Source: CBDUXT01 sp965371245 (lineage in GTDB: Bacteria > Planctomycetota > Phycisphaerae > UBA1845). From it: a stretch of 64,000 nt of DNA. The notes below the pieces were generated by a model, which was given only the letters and a program-made list of their open reading frames with translations, did not search any database and was not told where the DNA came from. The number at the start of each line of letters is the position of its first letter. Position 1 is the stretch's first letter. The stretch covers positions 5,826 to 69,825 of the forward strand of contig CBDUXT010000020.1 in NCBI GenBank assembly GCA_965371245.1, in the 5' to 3' direction. This document shows positions 53,321-62,378 of this stretch, piece after piece. The translations under genes were made by a program, and so were the position numbers.

Positions 53321-53479
53321 GTGCCGTTTCCAAGAACGCTCTTCCGTTTTTCGAATGGCATGCCCAGGCCGGAGGCGCGGGCATGGGTCGGCCCACCCAG
53401 CACTTGGCCGCGCTGCGCTTGGCCATGCCACCCAACGACCGGGGCCGCGCAAATCGAGCCACCTCTCTGGAAACGGCAC
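53321..53479. mobile_element. MITE-like element, copy B, with terminal inverted repeats
   Basis: GTGCCGTTTCCA at 53321-53332 and TGGAAACGGCAC at 53468-53479 are perfect 12-base terminal inverted repeats around a 159-base element with no gene. An internal hairpin (GGCATGCCC...GGCCATGCC) is shared with copy A and with 20659-20732. The right end touches the stop codon of the lipoprotein gene. Confidence 0.78.
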
Positions 53480-54009
53480 TAACTACCTGACGGTTTCGCC
53501 GCCTCCTTTGTTTCCGATGCCGGTTCGGTGAGGGGGGACGCGTCGTGCGCCTCGGCCCCCGGAACGGAACGGCTCGGCTCGCCGTCACTTACCATCACAC
53601 TCCAGGGCGGCGTCGCAACGGCGCTGACGGGATAGAGCGCAATGTTGGTCAGGAATCGACCCGTGCCGCAGACCCAAGCAAGGGAATCGACCCGCGTCCA
53701 GGCGAACTGGGTGTCGTCCCGGCGAGCCGCCTCGAAGGGGCCTTCGAACAGTAATGGGCCGTGGGTTACCGATCCGTCCTTCGCGCGGACCTCGATCGCG
53801 GCGTGCGAGCGCGTCGATTGGGCACGCTCGACCGGGGCGGCCAGCGCCGCTCGTGCCGACGGCGTCGTGATGACCGCCGGCGGGTACAGCTCATCGACAA
53901 AGGGGTTTTGAATGAGCTGACAACCGGTGCTCCAAAGCCCGGCCGATGCGAGGACCACAAGGATCGACCGCCGGGCGGGCCGCGCGAAACTGAAGAGTGT
54001 TCTATTCAT
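53479..54009 (-). CDS. Putative lipoprotein
   Basis: The product has 176 residues from ATG 54009. The N-terminus NRTLFSFARPARRSILVVLA then SAGLWSTGCQ ends in a lipobox (STG-Cys), so it should be lipid-anchored. A region with YPPAVITTPSARAALAAP and a beta-rich part GRFLTNIALYPVSAVATPPW follow, and the C-terminus is Ser/Glu/Ala-rich. The start overlaps the end of guaB by eight bases. No family recognised. Confidence 0.75.
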   Translation of the reverse strand: MNRTLFSFARPARRSILVVLASAGLWSTGCQLIQNPFVDELYPPAVITTPSARAALAAPVERAQSTRSHAAIEVRAKDGSVTHGPLLFEGPFEAARRDDTQFAWTRVDSLAWVCGTGRFLTNIALYPVSAVATPPWSVMVSDGEPSRSVPGAEAHDASPLTEPASETKEAAKPSGS

Positions 54010-55492
54010 GGCCGTGTTCCATTCCGTAATTCGGAGATTCCTTGGTGACGCTGACGTCGTGGGGGTGCGACTCGACCACACCGGCCGTCGTGATCCGACA
54101 GAACCGGGCGCGCGTGCGCAGCTCCTCGACGGTTTGCGTACCGCAATAGCCCATTCCGGAGCGAAGCCCCCCGACAAGTTGATAGATGAAGTCGGAAAGT
54201 GGACCACGAAACGGAACGCGACCCTCGACACCCTCGGGCACGAGTTTACCCGTGTTGGACATTGATTGGCCATAACGCTCGGCCGAACCCTTCACCATCG
54301 CGCCCAGCGAACCCATGCCGCGGTATTCCTTGAAACGGCGCCCCTTCCAGGTGATGGTCTCGCCCGGCGCCTCCTCGAGACCGGCCAGCAGCGAGCCGAG
54401 CATCACGGTGTCGGCGCCCGCACCGAGGGCCTTGGTGATGTCGCCGGAGTGACGGATGCCACCGTCGGCAATCACGGGGATGGAGACGGACGCGGCGACC
54501 CGGCAGACCTCCATCACGGCCGTCAGTTGGGGAACCCCGACGCCGGAAACGATGCGGGTGGTACAGATGCTGCCCGGTCCGATGCCGACCTTGAGGGCGT
54601 CCACACCGGCGTCGATCAGATCCTTGGCGGCCTCGGCCGTGGCGATGTTGCCGGCCAGAATCGCGATCGAATGCCGTTTGCGAATCTCTCGGATGGTGTT
54701 GATGACGTTCTCGGTGTGCCCGTGGGCGGTATCGACCACGATGACGTCCACATCGTTTTCGAGCAGTGTAGCCACCCGCTCGAAATCATGAACGCCGACC
54801 GCGGCGCCGACGCGCAGTCGCCCGCGCTCGTCCTTGCAACTGCCGGGGAACTGGCGGCTACGCTCGATGTCGCGCATGGTGATGAGCCCGGACAGCTTCC
54901 GCCGCTCATCGACGAGCAGGAGCTTCTCCACCTTGGCGTGTTTGAGCATCTCGGAGGCTTCTTCGAGCGTCGTGTTCGGCGGTCCGGTGACCAGATGCTC
55001 CGACGTCATCACGTCCCGGACCTTCAGATCTTCACGCTGGAGGAACTTCATGTCGCGCCGCGTGAGGATGCCGACCAGAATCCCGCCCTCATCGAGGATG
55101 GGCACGCCGGAGATGTTCTGGAGCGACATGAGCTCCTTGGCGCGGATCACTGGCGCGTCCGGGCCAAGCGTCACGGGGTCGAGAATCACGCCACTTTCGG
55201 AGCGCTTGACCTTGCGAACCTCGCGAGACTGTGCCTCGGCGCTGAGGTTCTTGTGGATGATCCCGATTCCGCCCTCCTGCGCCAGGGCGATGGCCAAACG
55301 GGACTCGGTGACGGTGTCCATGGCGGCCGACACGATGGGAATGTTCAGGCGGATGGAGGCGGTGAGCCGGGTGCTCAGATCGATTTTTTCGGGAAGGATG
55401 GAGGAACGCTGCGGCACCAGAAGGACGTCGTCGAACGTAAGCCCCTCGGCAATGGGTTGTCGATCGTTGGAGGGGCACGGACTGTCTGACAT
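54002..55492 (-). CDS. guaB: Inosine-5'-monophosphate dehydrogenase
   Basis: The product has 496 residues from ATG 55492 (AAAGG upstream); ATG 55513 is an alternative. LTFDDVLLVPQRSSILPEKI at the N-terminus, two CBS domains (about residues 100-220), GIGPGSICTTRIVSGVGVPQ with the catalytic cysteine, and the Arg-containing flap EGVEGRVPFRG are present. It oxidises IMP to XMP for GMP synthesis, completed by guaA in the same cluster. A lipoprotein and a zinc-ribbon membrane-protein gene lie between guaB and guaA. Confidence 0.97.
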   Translation of the reverse strand: MSDSPCPSNDRQPIAEGLTFDDVLLVPQRSSILPEKIDLSTRLTASIRLNIPIVSAAMDTVTESRLAIALAQEGGIGIIHKNLSAEAQSREVRKVKRSESGVILDPVTLGPDAPVIRAKELMSLQNISGVPILDEGGILVGILTRRDMKFLQREDLKVRDVMTSEHLVTGPPNTTLEEASEMLKHAKVEKLLLVDERRKLSGLITMRDIERSRQFPGSCKDERGRLRVGAAVGVHDFERVATLLENDVDVIVVDTAHGHTENVINTIREIRKRHSIAILAGNIATAEAAKDLIDAGVDALKVGIGPGSICTTRIVSGVGVPQLTAVMEVCRVAASVSIPVIADGGIRHSGDITKALGAGADTVMLGSLLAGLEEAPGETITWKGRRFKEYRGMGSLGAMVKGSAERYGQSMSNTGKLVPEGVEGRVPFRGPLSDFIYQLVGGLRSGMGYCGTQTVEELRTRARFCRITTAGVVESHPHDVSVTKESPNYGMEHGHE

Positions 55493-55533
55493 GCGGCGGG
55501 CACCTTTCACCATAGCACCTGGAACCCCAGCCT

Positions 55534-55698
55534 ATGGAACCCCGGGCGGATCGTCAAGGGCGTGCCGCGGCGGTCGTGGCGGCAAGCGAAGACCCAGCCG
55601 ATACGCAGACCCTGGACGACACCAACTGGCTCGAGCTGTTCGGCCTCGACGATAACGGCACCGAGCCCTTCGACGGCTCGGACGCGATGCAGCCATGA
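55534..55698 (+). CDS. Possible small acidic protein
   Basis: A frame of 54 codons runs from ATG 55534 to TGA 55698. The peptide starts MEPRADRQGRAAAVVAASED and continues through TNWLELFGLDDNGTEPFDG; it is acidic and has third-position GC like a real gene. There is no good ribosome-binding site, and it begins just upstream of divergent guaB. It could be real or chance; I favour a real small gene only slightly. Confidence 0.4.
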   Translation: MEPRADRQGRAAAVVAASEDPADTQTLDDTNWLELFGLDDNGTEPFDGSDAMQP

Positions 55699-55908
55699 AG
55701 CTGAGGGTTTTGTCTTTGACCGAGCCGCGCCCGTAAGGAAGCGGTTGTCCCCGGGCGAACCGACGTCCCTATGTCCATCGACGTTGGTATGTCCGCTCCC
55801 TCACGGTCGTGGCTCGGAAAGAGCGGCCGGACGGGTGGCCCATTCATCGCGCAGCGATGGGTGGGGTCACGATGATCGTACCACCGAAGATTCGGTAGCC
55901 AAGAAGAG

Positions 55909-57813
55909 TCACGGATCCAGGCAGAGCAGCTGAAAGGCTCGCATGTCGTCGAGGTCAATGTCGTTGTCGGCGTTGAAGTCGAAGGCTTCGCAGCCTGGCT
56001 TGCCGAGTCCGGCGTTGGGGCCGGTCAGGCATGTCGGCCAGGAAGAGAAGTCCGTCAGGTTGACCAGCCGGTTGCAGTCGAAATCGCCGACGCCGAACTC
56101 GTAGGCGCCCATATCGACTCGGCCGCAGAGGATGCGCGGGTGGCCGTCGGGGTCACGCAACATAACCGTGGCGGTCGGATCGCCCGCATCGATCAGCGGA
56201 GAGTTAGGCAGCAAGCGCAGGTTGTCGTCCTCGGTGCCGACGATGTCGTCCGGGCCGTCTGCATCTACGAACCGAGGGTCGATGTCTATGTTGCCGGCCC
56301 CGCCCCACATTCCCTCGCCGCCGGGTATGTTGCTGAAGTTGATGTTCGCGATGCTGTCATTACTAAGCAGGACGTCCGGACCGACACCATCAGTGGCAAC
56401 GTTGTCCTTGAAGACACATCCCGAGACGCTTACGGTCCCCGATGCAATAATGGCACCGCCGCCACCTGCGATGTTTCCCACAAACACACAGTTCCGAATA
56501 TCCAGATGACCAGACCTGCCTCGAATCGCTCCGGCGGATCCGGAGAAGGACGGCCCTCCCCCGCGATTCCCGCTGAAGATACAGCTATCAAGTTTCACGT
56601 TCTCACCGCTGATGGCGCCTGCCCGTCTCTCGGCGACGTTTCCGAAAAAGCCGCAGTTGATGATGTTAGTCAATGACCCACTCGGAACCAGTGCGCCACC
56701 CTCGACGGCTGAGTTTCCAACGAACACACAGTCCACGATGTCCGGCGGCACCGGAAAGAGAAAGGAGCTCTGCAAGAGGAGGCCGCCGCCGAGGTTCTCG
56801 CTACGGTTGCGAATAAACCGACACCGCGAGATCGCACGATCGCTTTCGTATAGCAGGCCGCGGTCCTCGTTCTCGATGAAGCTGCAGTCGGTGATCGTTG
56901 CTCTGCCCGGCGACAAAACAGTCATTCCGCCACCCGTGTTTCGCAACAACGTGCAGCCCGTGATCGTCGGATCCCCACTGGACACCCGCACACCCCCGCC
57001 CGAGCCCGAAGCGCCGTTGCCAACGAAGGTGCAGTTGCGGATCGTCGCCCAAGATTCCTCGATCAGAATCCCACCTCCTCGCTGCGCCCTGTTGTCGAGC
57101 CCCGCAGCGCTGTTCGCCTGACCTGCTGTCACCATGACGCTGTCCAAAACGGCCGTCGCGTCGGTGTCGCTCGCCGTGACGACGTGGTAGGCGTTGTCGC
57201 AATCAGGTCCGTTACAGAGATCGCAACACAGGAGCCGCGCGATGCGGACACACGTGCTGTCCCAGGAGGCCGCACAAGACTCAAACCCGACCACCTCACA
57301 GACGGCGGCCTGACACGCGGCATCGTCGCAGCCGCCCTCAAAGCGTCTCTCGGTGCAACAAGTACTGGTCGGCGTGAAGGAGGGGTCGTCGTTGTTTCCC
57401 AGATCGCCATGCAGGATTGTCTGGTTCACGGCCGGGTCGCGTTGGGCTCGGTTCATCTCCCATCCGGCAAAGCCGCCGTAGATACCGACGCCGCTTCTCA
57501 TGGCGAAGGTGGCGGAGCGGGGGTCATCGGCAGTGGTCCGCTTCGACGGTTTGTAAACGCCTGCTGCCACCCATATCTCGCAGGGCGCGGTCGGAAGGCA
57601 AACGGCTCCCTTGGCCGCTGCGTCGAGGGCGAGCTGAAGATCGGTAAAAGCGCTCTTCCAGGAAGATCCATCGCCCGGACCCGTGGCGGCGGCGTCCACG
57701 AAGAAGATGCGCCCGGTCGGATCTGCCTCCGCGAATCCGACCGATCCGAGGAGTAAGGCTGCGGACACCGGAACCACAATCACGCGCAATACCCATCGGT
57801 GTTGGTTGTTCAT
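55909..57813 (-). CDS. Secreted right-handed beta-helix protein with Cys-rich insert and dockerin-like end
   Basis: The product has 634 residues from ATG 57813, following GGAGAGG; ATG 57831 or 57849 are alternatives. QHRWVLRVIVVPVSAALLLG plus SVGFAEA is a signal peptide. Residues about 35-560 are parallel beta-helix repeats (patterns such as IRNCTFVGNGASGSGGGVRV and ISRCRFIRNRS), with the end SPLIDAGDPTA typical of choice-of-anchor Q proteins. An insert near 145-200 is Cys-rich (GGCDDAACQAAVCEVVGFES then CAASWDSTCVRIA). The end FDFNADNDIDLDDMRAFQLL is a dockerin-like calcium motif. It is probably an extracellular polysaccharide-binding or lyase-like protein. Confidence 0.85.
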   Translation of the reverse strand: MNNQHRWVLRVIVVPVSAALLLGSVGFAEADPTGRIFFVDAAATGPGDGSSWKSAFTDLQLALDAAAKGAVCLPTAPCEIWVAAGVYKPSKRTTADDPRSATFAMRSGVGIYGGFAGWEMNRAQRDPAVNQTILHGDLGNNDDPSFTPTSTCCTERRFEGGCDDAACQAAVCEVVGFESCAASWDSTCVRIARLLCCDLCNGPDCDNAYHVVTASDTDATAVLDSVMVTAGQANSAAGLDNRAQRGGGILIEESWATIRNCTFVGNGASGSGGGVRVSSGDPTITGCTLLRNTGGGMTVLSPGRATITDCSFIENEDRGLLYESDRAISRCRFIRNRSENLGGGLLLQSSFLFPVPPDIVDCVFVGNSAVEGGALVPSGSLTNIINCGFFGNVAERRAGAISGENVKLDSCIFSGNRGGGPSFSGSAGAIRGRSGHLDIRNCVFVGNIAGGGGAIIASGTVSVSGCVFKDNVATDGVGPDVLLSNDSIANINFSNIPGGEGMWGGAGNIDIDPRFVDADGPDDIVGTEDDNLRLLPNSPLIDAGDPTATVMLRDPDGHPRILCGRVDMGAYEFGVGDFDCNRLVNLTDFSSWPTCLTGPNAGLGKPGCEAFDFNADNDIDLDDMRAFQLLCLDP

Positions 57814-57990
57814 CCGGCGGAACCTCTCCATGGCGGCCTTGTCTTCCATTATACGCCCGCGAAACGGAGATTTCCACGTTCCACTGGTATCGCCGCGACT
57901 TCACGATCACAAACACCGCGCAAGCTAGAGCATGCGGCTCGGCGCGCCGGCTCCACCGGGACGCCGCTGGGCGGGTGGTCCTGGCAGAAC

Positions 57991-58087
57991 GTAGGGCAGG
58001 TCGTTGTTCCGCGTAAGCGGAACGTTGACCTGTCATGGGCGAGGCAGGTGAACCCCCCGGCGTGGCCGGGAGAACCACCTGCCCTAC
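57991..58087. repeat. REP/BIME-like pair, family R4
   Basis: GTAGGGCAGGT at the left and ACCTGCCCTAC at the right are inverted copies enclosing two short hairpins (GTTCCGC-GTAA-GCGGAAC and GGTGAACC...GAACCACC). It starts with GTAG and ends with CTAC, as the R2 and R3 pairs do. Confidence 0.75.
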
Positions 58088-58170
58088 GCTCTTGCAACGT
58101 CGTTGCGTGTCATGGGTAAGCGCAGCTTACCCGTGTCTTCAGCAGATCGTGCCCCAAGAAGAACAGCCGC

Positions 58171-58274
58171 GTAGGTCGGGTCATCGACCCGGCCCCACCG
58201 GAGCGTGACGTTGTCGTTGGGGATCCATGATGCCAATGCGGTGGCACCAACGCCGGGTCGATGACCCGACCTAC
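58171..58274. repeat. REP/BIME-like pair, family R3
   Basis: GTAGGTCGGGTCATCGACCC followed by GGC, and its inverse GCCGGGTCGATGACCCGACC followed by TAC, face each other across 58 bases. A single copy occurs at 31866-31888. Confidence 0.85.
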
Positions 58275-58325
58275 GAAACTGAAGAGGCGGGGCATCCAAC
58301 CCGCAAGTTTACGCGTGACGCGGCA

Positions 58326-60092
58326 CTAGTGCCCTTCCGTGGGGATCACGACGTTATTGTACTGAAGCAGTGTTCCTTTGGCGCGCTCCAGGTCGGTGAG
58401 CGCAATGTTGCAGTCAACAATGGCGTTGAGGAGCGCGCGGCGGGTTCCGGCAAGGGCGCGGCGCGCCCCCAGTTCAGTGTTGAGGGTGCCGACGTCCTTG
58501 CGTTCGGCCCGGGCGATATGGGATTCGAGTTCGCGCCGCCGCGCCAGGACCGAGGCAAAGCTGGGGTTGATCTGATCGTAGGAGGTTTCCACCTGACGGG
58601 CGGCGAGGTTGACGTCGAGGATGATGTCCTCGAGCACACGGCGTAGCTCGGCCATCGCCTGGCCGTGCTGAAGCTCGGCCCGCCGTCGCGCGGCCCGCGG
58701 CGCCCGGTTTCCGATAGGAAGCTCGAACTGGACCGAGATTTCGTAGTTGATGAAGTTCCCGCGTGTGACCTCGTCGAAGGATCGGTCGGCGCTGGCACCC
58801 AGCCCCTGAAAGGTCGTGGTGACCGCCAGGTCGAGCTGCGGCAGTTGGTTGTTCTTGGCTTGTCCGACGAAGACCTTTGCGTTGGCGACGACTAGTTCCT
58901 GCTCGTGGATTTCGGTGCGGTTATCCAACGCGCTTTGGACCTCCGCGAGTCGGTCGATCACGATGCGTTCCACCGTGGGGAAGTCGGTGGGAACCAGTTC
59001 GATGTTGTCGATGAGATTGATTTCGGGATCGTTCATCGCCGCGATCAACCGATCCTCGGCGTCGAGCATGAAGCCGCGGCGGCGGACGAAATCGACGCGG
59101 GCGGCCTCCAGGTCGGCGCGCGACGCGTAGATGCTGACCGGAAGAACGTCGAAATCCTTCCGAGCGTCCAGATACTGATTGATTTCCTCAAAGTCCGCCA
59201 CTTCCAGCGCGGTGATCACGACGTCGCGTCGAGCTTGTACGAGCCGCCAGTAGAGTTCCTCGGCCGAACGGAGGGTGTCACGAACCTGTCGTCGAAAGGC
59301 CAGGTCGCTCATCCGGCGGTTGTTTCGCGCGATCAGGATGGTCGAGCGGTTCAGGTCGATGCCGTACCCGCGGAGCAGGGGCTGCCGGATGTCGAGCGAG
59401 AAACTGCTCGTGTACGCGGGGTTGAGCGTTTGGAAGGAGAAGGATTGCTTCGAGCGGTTCAGTCCGTATTGGCCGGTCACCAGGGTGCCCGCGGGGAGCA
59501 GCTTGCGAATGCCGACGTTGAGGTTGAAGACCTCAGCCCCGGCCGAGGCAAGCTGCGAGGCCGTCGGCCGGTCGATCTTATTATTTCCGGCCGTCGTGAA
59601 AAGGACGGCGTCGAACAGGGCCTCGGCTTCGACGACGCGCGTCGTCTCGACGGCCGGGTTGTAGCTGAGTACCTGGATCGTGTAGTTGTTGGCCAAGGTG
59701 CGCCGCAGGACTTCCTCCAACGTGAGGGAGACCTGCTCATCCCGCCGGATCGAGTCGATTCGCTCGATGACGCCGGAGTGGTAGGTGATCTGCGCTTCCT
59801 TGTTGTCCCGCCGAGCCCGCTCAAGTTCTGAAACCGCCCGCTTCCTCGCCTCCTCCGGCGAGAGTAGCTCCTGCCGTAACTGTTCACCGGAGATGGGCGT
59901 GCCCGGATCGACGACGGTCGGCGGCTTTGGCGCAGCGGTACGACTCGGCGGTTGAACGGTGGGTGCCCCGGTCGGCTGGGCACCGGGTGTCGCCTGGCGC
60001 GGAGCCGCCGAAGACAGGCCGGGGAAGGTGGCGAGCGTGAGCAAGGCGACGGTCGCGAGCCGCTCCGCCGGAGCCGGTCTGCGTCTTGTCAT
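58326..60092 (-). CDS. TolC-family outer membrane protein
   Basis: The product has 588 residues. RLATVALLTLATFPGLSSA is a signal peptide, followed by a proline-rich stretch. The rest is the helical/beta OEP pattern with two repeats: PLLRGYGIDLNRSTILIARN (typical of TolC-like proteins in planctomycetes) and the second helical hairpin ending LRRVLEDIILDVNLAARQVE. It should form a trimeric outer-membrane channel for efflux or secretion. No inner-membrane pump or adaptor gene is adjacent. The TAG stop begins a stop-anchored repeat. Confidence 0.88.
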   Translation of the reverse strand: MTRRRPAPAERLATVALLTLATFPGLSSAAPRQATPGAQPTGAPTVQPPSRTAAPKPPTVVDPGTPISGEQLRQELLSPEEARKRAVSELERARRDNKEAQITYHSGVIERIDSIRRDEQVSLTLEEVLRRTLANNYTIQVLSYNPAVETTRVVEAEALFDAVLFTTAGNNKIDRPTASQLASAGAEVFNLNVGIRKLLPAGTLVTGQYGLNRSKQSFSFQTLNPAYTSSFSLDIRQPLLRGYGIDLNRSTILIARNNRRMSDLAFRRQVRDTLRSAEELYWRLVQARRDVVITALEVADFEEINQYLDARKDFDVLPVSIYASRADLEAARVDFVRRRGFMLDAEDRLIAAMNDPEINLIDNIELVPTDFPTVERIVIDRLAEVQSALDNRTEIHEQELVVANAKVFVGQAKNNQLPQLDLAVTTTFQGLGASADRSFDEVTRGNFINYEISVQFELPIGNRAPRAARRRAELQHGQAMAELRRVLEDIILDVNLAARQVETSYDQINPSFASVLARRRELESHIARAERKDVGTLNTELGARRALAGTRRALLNAIVDCNIALTDLERAKGTLLQYNNVVIPTEGH

Positions 60093-60344
60093 AATGGGAG
60101 GTGTCCTGAGTCGTGTGCAAGAGGCCGCCCGTCGGCCACAACGTGGGCCGCGTCGGCGCGCTCAACAGTAGGTGGGTCCACGCCGCGCCGCGAGGTACCC
60201 AGCCGCTTGGAAAGGCCATGCTACTCGCCCGCTTCAAACCTCGTCAATTCACGATGATGTCCCGTCCTACAATTTCCGACGGCCGCCGGCGGCGCCGTTC
60301 CCGTGTGGTCGGGCCGTTGCGGTTCGATTAGGCTGGGTCGCACG

Positions 60345-61118
60345 ATGACGCGACGGGCCGTGACAAGCTATCTACTCACACCCTTGCGCGACCTGTCCGC
60401 CTGCTTCGAGTGTTTGGCGTCCACGAGGCATCCACAGCGGGGGCTTGGCCTGGTCGTCGTCTGCATGGCGGGCTGGTGGTTTGTGTACGTTCCGATCCAC
60501 GAGTTGCTGCACGCGCTGGGTTGCGTGATGGCCGGCGGCGAGATCAGCCGGTTGGAGATTGCCCCGCAGTACGGCGGCTCGATCCTGGCGGAGTATTTTC
60601 CCTTCGTCGTCTCGGGCGGGGAGTACGCCGGTCGATTGTCGGGCTTCGACACAAAGGGGTCCGACCTGATCTATCTCACGACTGACTTTCTGCCCTATCT
60701 GCTTTCGATTGTCGTCGGGGTGCCTGCGCTACGGGCCTGCACCCGGCGCTGGCGCCCGATTGTGTTCGGGTTCGGCGTCGTCGCCGGGCTGGCGCCGTTC
60801 TACAACCTGGTCGGCGATTACTTCGAGATGGGCTCGATCCTCTGTACGCGCGGCGCTACCTGGGTGGGCGTCGGCGTCGAGGGTGAACCCATTCGCTACG
60901 CGAGCATTCGTTCCGACGATGTCTTCAAGCTCGTGGGTGACTTGATCACCCATCCCGAAAGCCTGGGGCTTGCGGACACGGGCCACCGCTTGGTCGCGGC
61001 TGTCCTTGTCATCCTCTCGGCAAGTTGCGGCTTGGTGCTTGCCCTTGGCACCTATCTCGCAGGCGATGGGTTGGCACGCGTCCTCGTTGGTCCGACTCCG
61101 TCGCGAAGGTCGCCTTAA
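60345..61118 (+). CDS. Putative M50-like membrane metalloprotease
   Basis: The product has 257 residues from ATG 60345. His52, Glu53 and His56 form an HExxH motif (VPIHELLHALGCVMAGG) inside the first membrane segment, as in site-2-type intramembrane proteases; NLVGDYFEMGS further on could provide the third zinc ligand. Five or so membrane segments are predicted. The family is divergent, so protease activity is uncertain. It diverges from the TolC-family gene. Confidence 0.6.
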   Translation: MTRRAVTSYLLTPLRDLSACFECLASTRHPQRGLGLVVVCMAGWWFVYVPIHELLHALGCVMAGGEISRLEIAPQYGGSILAEYFPFVVSGGEYAGRLSGFDTKGSDLIYLTTDFLPYLLSIVVGVPALRACTRRWRPIVFGFGVVAGLAPFYNLVGDYFEMGSILCTRGATWVGVGVEGEPIRYASIRSDDVFKLVGDLITHPESLGLADTGHRLVAAVLVILSASCGLVLALGTYLAGDGLARVLVGPTPSRRSP

Positions 61119-61228
61119 CAGCCCGTTGAACAACACCGTAACTCGGCGTGGCGCCGATCTACGACGGTACCGTGCATTCCGGACACACGCTACCGCTACC
61201 GCGCCACACGGGTCATCGGCATACACGT

Positions 61229-61288
61229 GTAGGGCGGGCTATTGCCCGCCGTCCTTGTCGTCGAACGGCGGGCAACAGCCCGCCCTAC
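61229..61288. repeat. REP/BIME-like pair, family R2
   Basis: GTAGGGCGGGCTATTGCCCG, then the inverse ending CAGCCCGCCCTAC, over 60 bases. It sits in the leader before the isochorismatase-like gene. Confidence 0.88.
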
Positions 61289-61354
61289 TTCCGTCGCGCG
61301 TTGACCGGCGAAACGCACACCAATAGACTGCGCTGGAACCCTCGGAGCGCCGTC

Positions 61355-61939
61355 GTGTTGCGTGCCAATCAGCTAGACGTCGATCGCGCAAGTGTCCTGG
61401 TGATCGATGTGCAGGAGAAGCTGCTGCCCGTCATCCGGGGGCGCGAGCGACTTCTGGCCACCCTGCGTAAGCTGCTTTCCGTGACCCAGGTCCTCGACGT
61501 TCCCGTCCTGGCGACGGAGCAATATCCAGAAGGCATAGGCCCGACGGACAACAGCATCCGCCCTTTCCTCCAAGCGGCCAAGGCGCCGGTGATTTCCAAG
61601 GCAACGTTCAGCGCGTGGGCCGCGCCCGCCGTCCGCGACGCGCTCTTGTCGCTCGATCGCCCGCAGATCATCCTGGTGGGCATCGAATCGCACGTGTGTG
61701 TGCAGCAAACCGCGCTCGACCTGGTCAGCCGCGACTACGATGTCTACGTCTGCGCCGATGCGGTGGGCTCCCGCGGCCGGCTCGATCATGAGTGTGCGCT
61801 TGCGCGCATGCGTCAAGAGGGCGTCTGGGTGACGAGCGTCGAGGCGGTGGTTTTCGAGTTGTGCGGGCGCTGCGACAGCGATCGCTTCAAGGCGATGCTC
61901 CGCATCATCAAGGAGATGCCTCCGCCCGCGGACGAGTAG
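61355..61939 (+). CDS. Isochorismatase-family hydrolase
   Basis: The product has 194 residues. I use GTG 61355, with GGAG eight bases upstream; the frame is open further but runs through the R2 repeat. Asp18 in VLVIDVQEKLLPVI, the lysine in VISKATFSAWA and the cysteine in LVGIESHVCVQQTALDLV form the Asp-Lys-Cys triad. The family includes nicotinamidases, isochorismatases and YcaC-like proteins; the substrate cannot be told. A small zinc-ribbon gene follows after 30 bases. Confidence 0.88.
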   Translation: MLRANQLDVDRASVLVIDVQEKLLPVIRGRERLLATLRKLLSVTQVLDVPVLATEQYPEGIGPTDNSIRPFLQAAKAPVISKATFSAWAAPAVRDALLSLDRPQIILVGIESHVCVQQTALDLVSRDYDVYVCADAVGSRGRLDHECALARMRQEGVWVTSVEAVVFELCGRCDSDRFKAMLRIIKEMPPPADE

Positions 61940-61969
61940 GTTGTTCTGGAGAAGGGGCGAGCCCTAGTG

Positions 61970-62197
61970 ATGGACTACGACGATGCGGCGGACGAGGACT
62001 GGGTCGATGATGACGACGGTGAGGAGGAGTTGCTGTTGTGCCCCTCGTGCCAACAGCCCGTCTTCGAGGAGACGCAGCAATGTCCCCACTGCGGCGATTG
62101 GATCACGGCCGTCTATCCGTCGGGCGGCTGGAAACGAACCGTTTGGGTCATCGCGGCCGTGATGGTAATCGCCGCGTTGGTGCTGCTGCTCCGTTGA
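61970..62197 (+). CDS. Small acidic zinc-ribbon protein with C-terminal membrane anchor
   Basis: The product has 75 residues from ATG 61970, with GAGAAGGGG upstream. A very acidic N-terminus (DYDDAADEDWVDDDDGEEE) leads to a zinc ribbon with Cys24, Cys27, Cys39 and Cys42 (CPSCQQPVFEETQQCPHCG) and a C-terminal membrane helix (VWVIAAVMVIAALVLLL). It is probably a tail-anchored protein with the ribbon in the cytoplasm. Function unknown. Confidence 0.75.
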   Translation: MDYDDAADEDWVDDDDGEEELLLCPSCQQPVFEETQQCPHCGDWITAVYPSGGWKRTVWVIAAVMVIAALVLLLR

Positions 62198-62246
62198 TCG
62201 GACCAAGGCGCTAAGACCTTGGGGCATAAGTTTTCCGCAAGGGAAT

Positions 62247-62306
62247 GTAGGGCTGGCTATTGCCCGCCGCTTAACCACGAAGAAGGCGGGCAATAGGCCG
62301 CCCTAC
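62247..62306. repeat. REP/BIME-like pair, family R2 (diverged)
   Basis: GTAGGGCTGGCTATTGCCCG and, inverted, GGCGGGCAATAGGCCGCCCT then AC. Two changes from consensus. Confidence 0.8.
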
Positions 62307-62378
62307 GCGGAGCCGCTCGAATCCCGTCGAGGACGAACCTTCGGCATCAGCAAAGACCATCCCGGCAAGTCATCCGCG

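Larger units (their letters stand above)
57814..58325. other. Repeat-dense intergenic region
   Basis: These 512 bases contain no gene. They hold a diverged R1 copy at about 57916-57945, an R4 pair at 57991-58087, a hairpin GGGTAAGC-GCA-GCTTACCC at about 58112-58132 and an R3 pair at 58171-58274. Confidence 0.75.
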
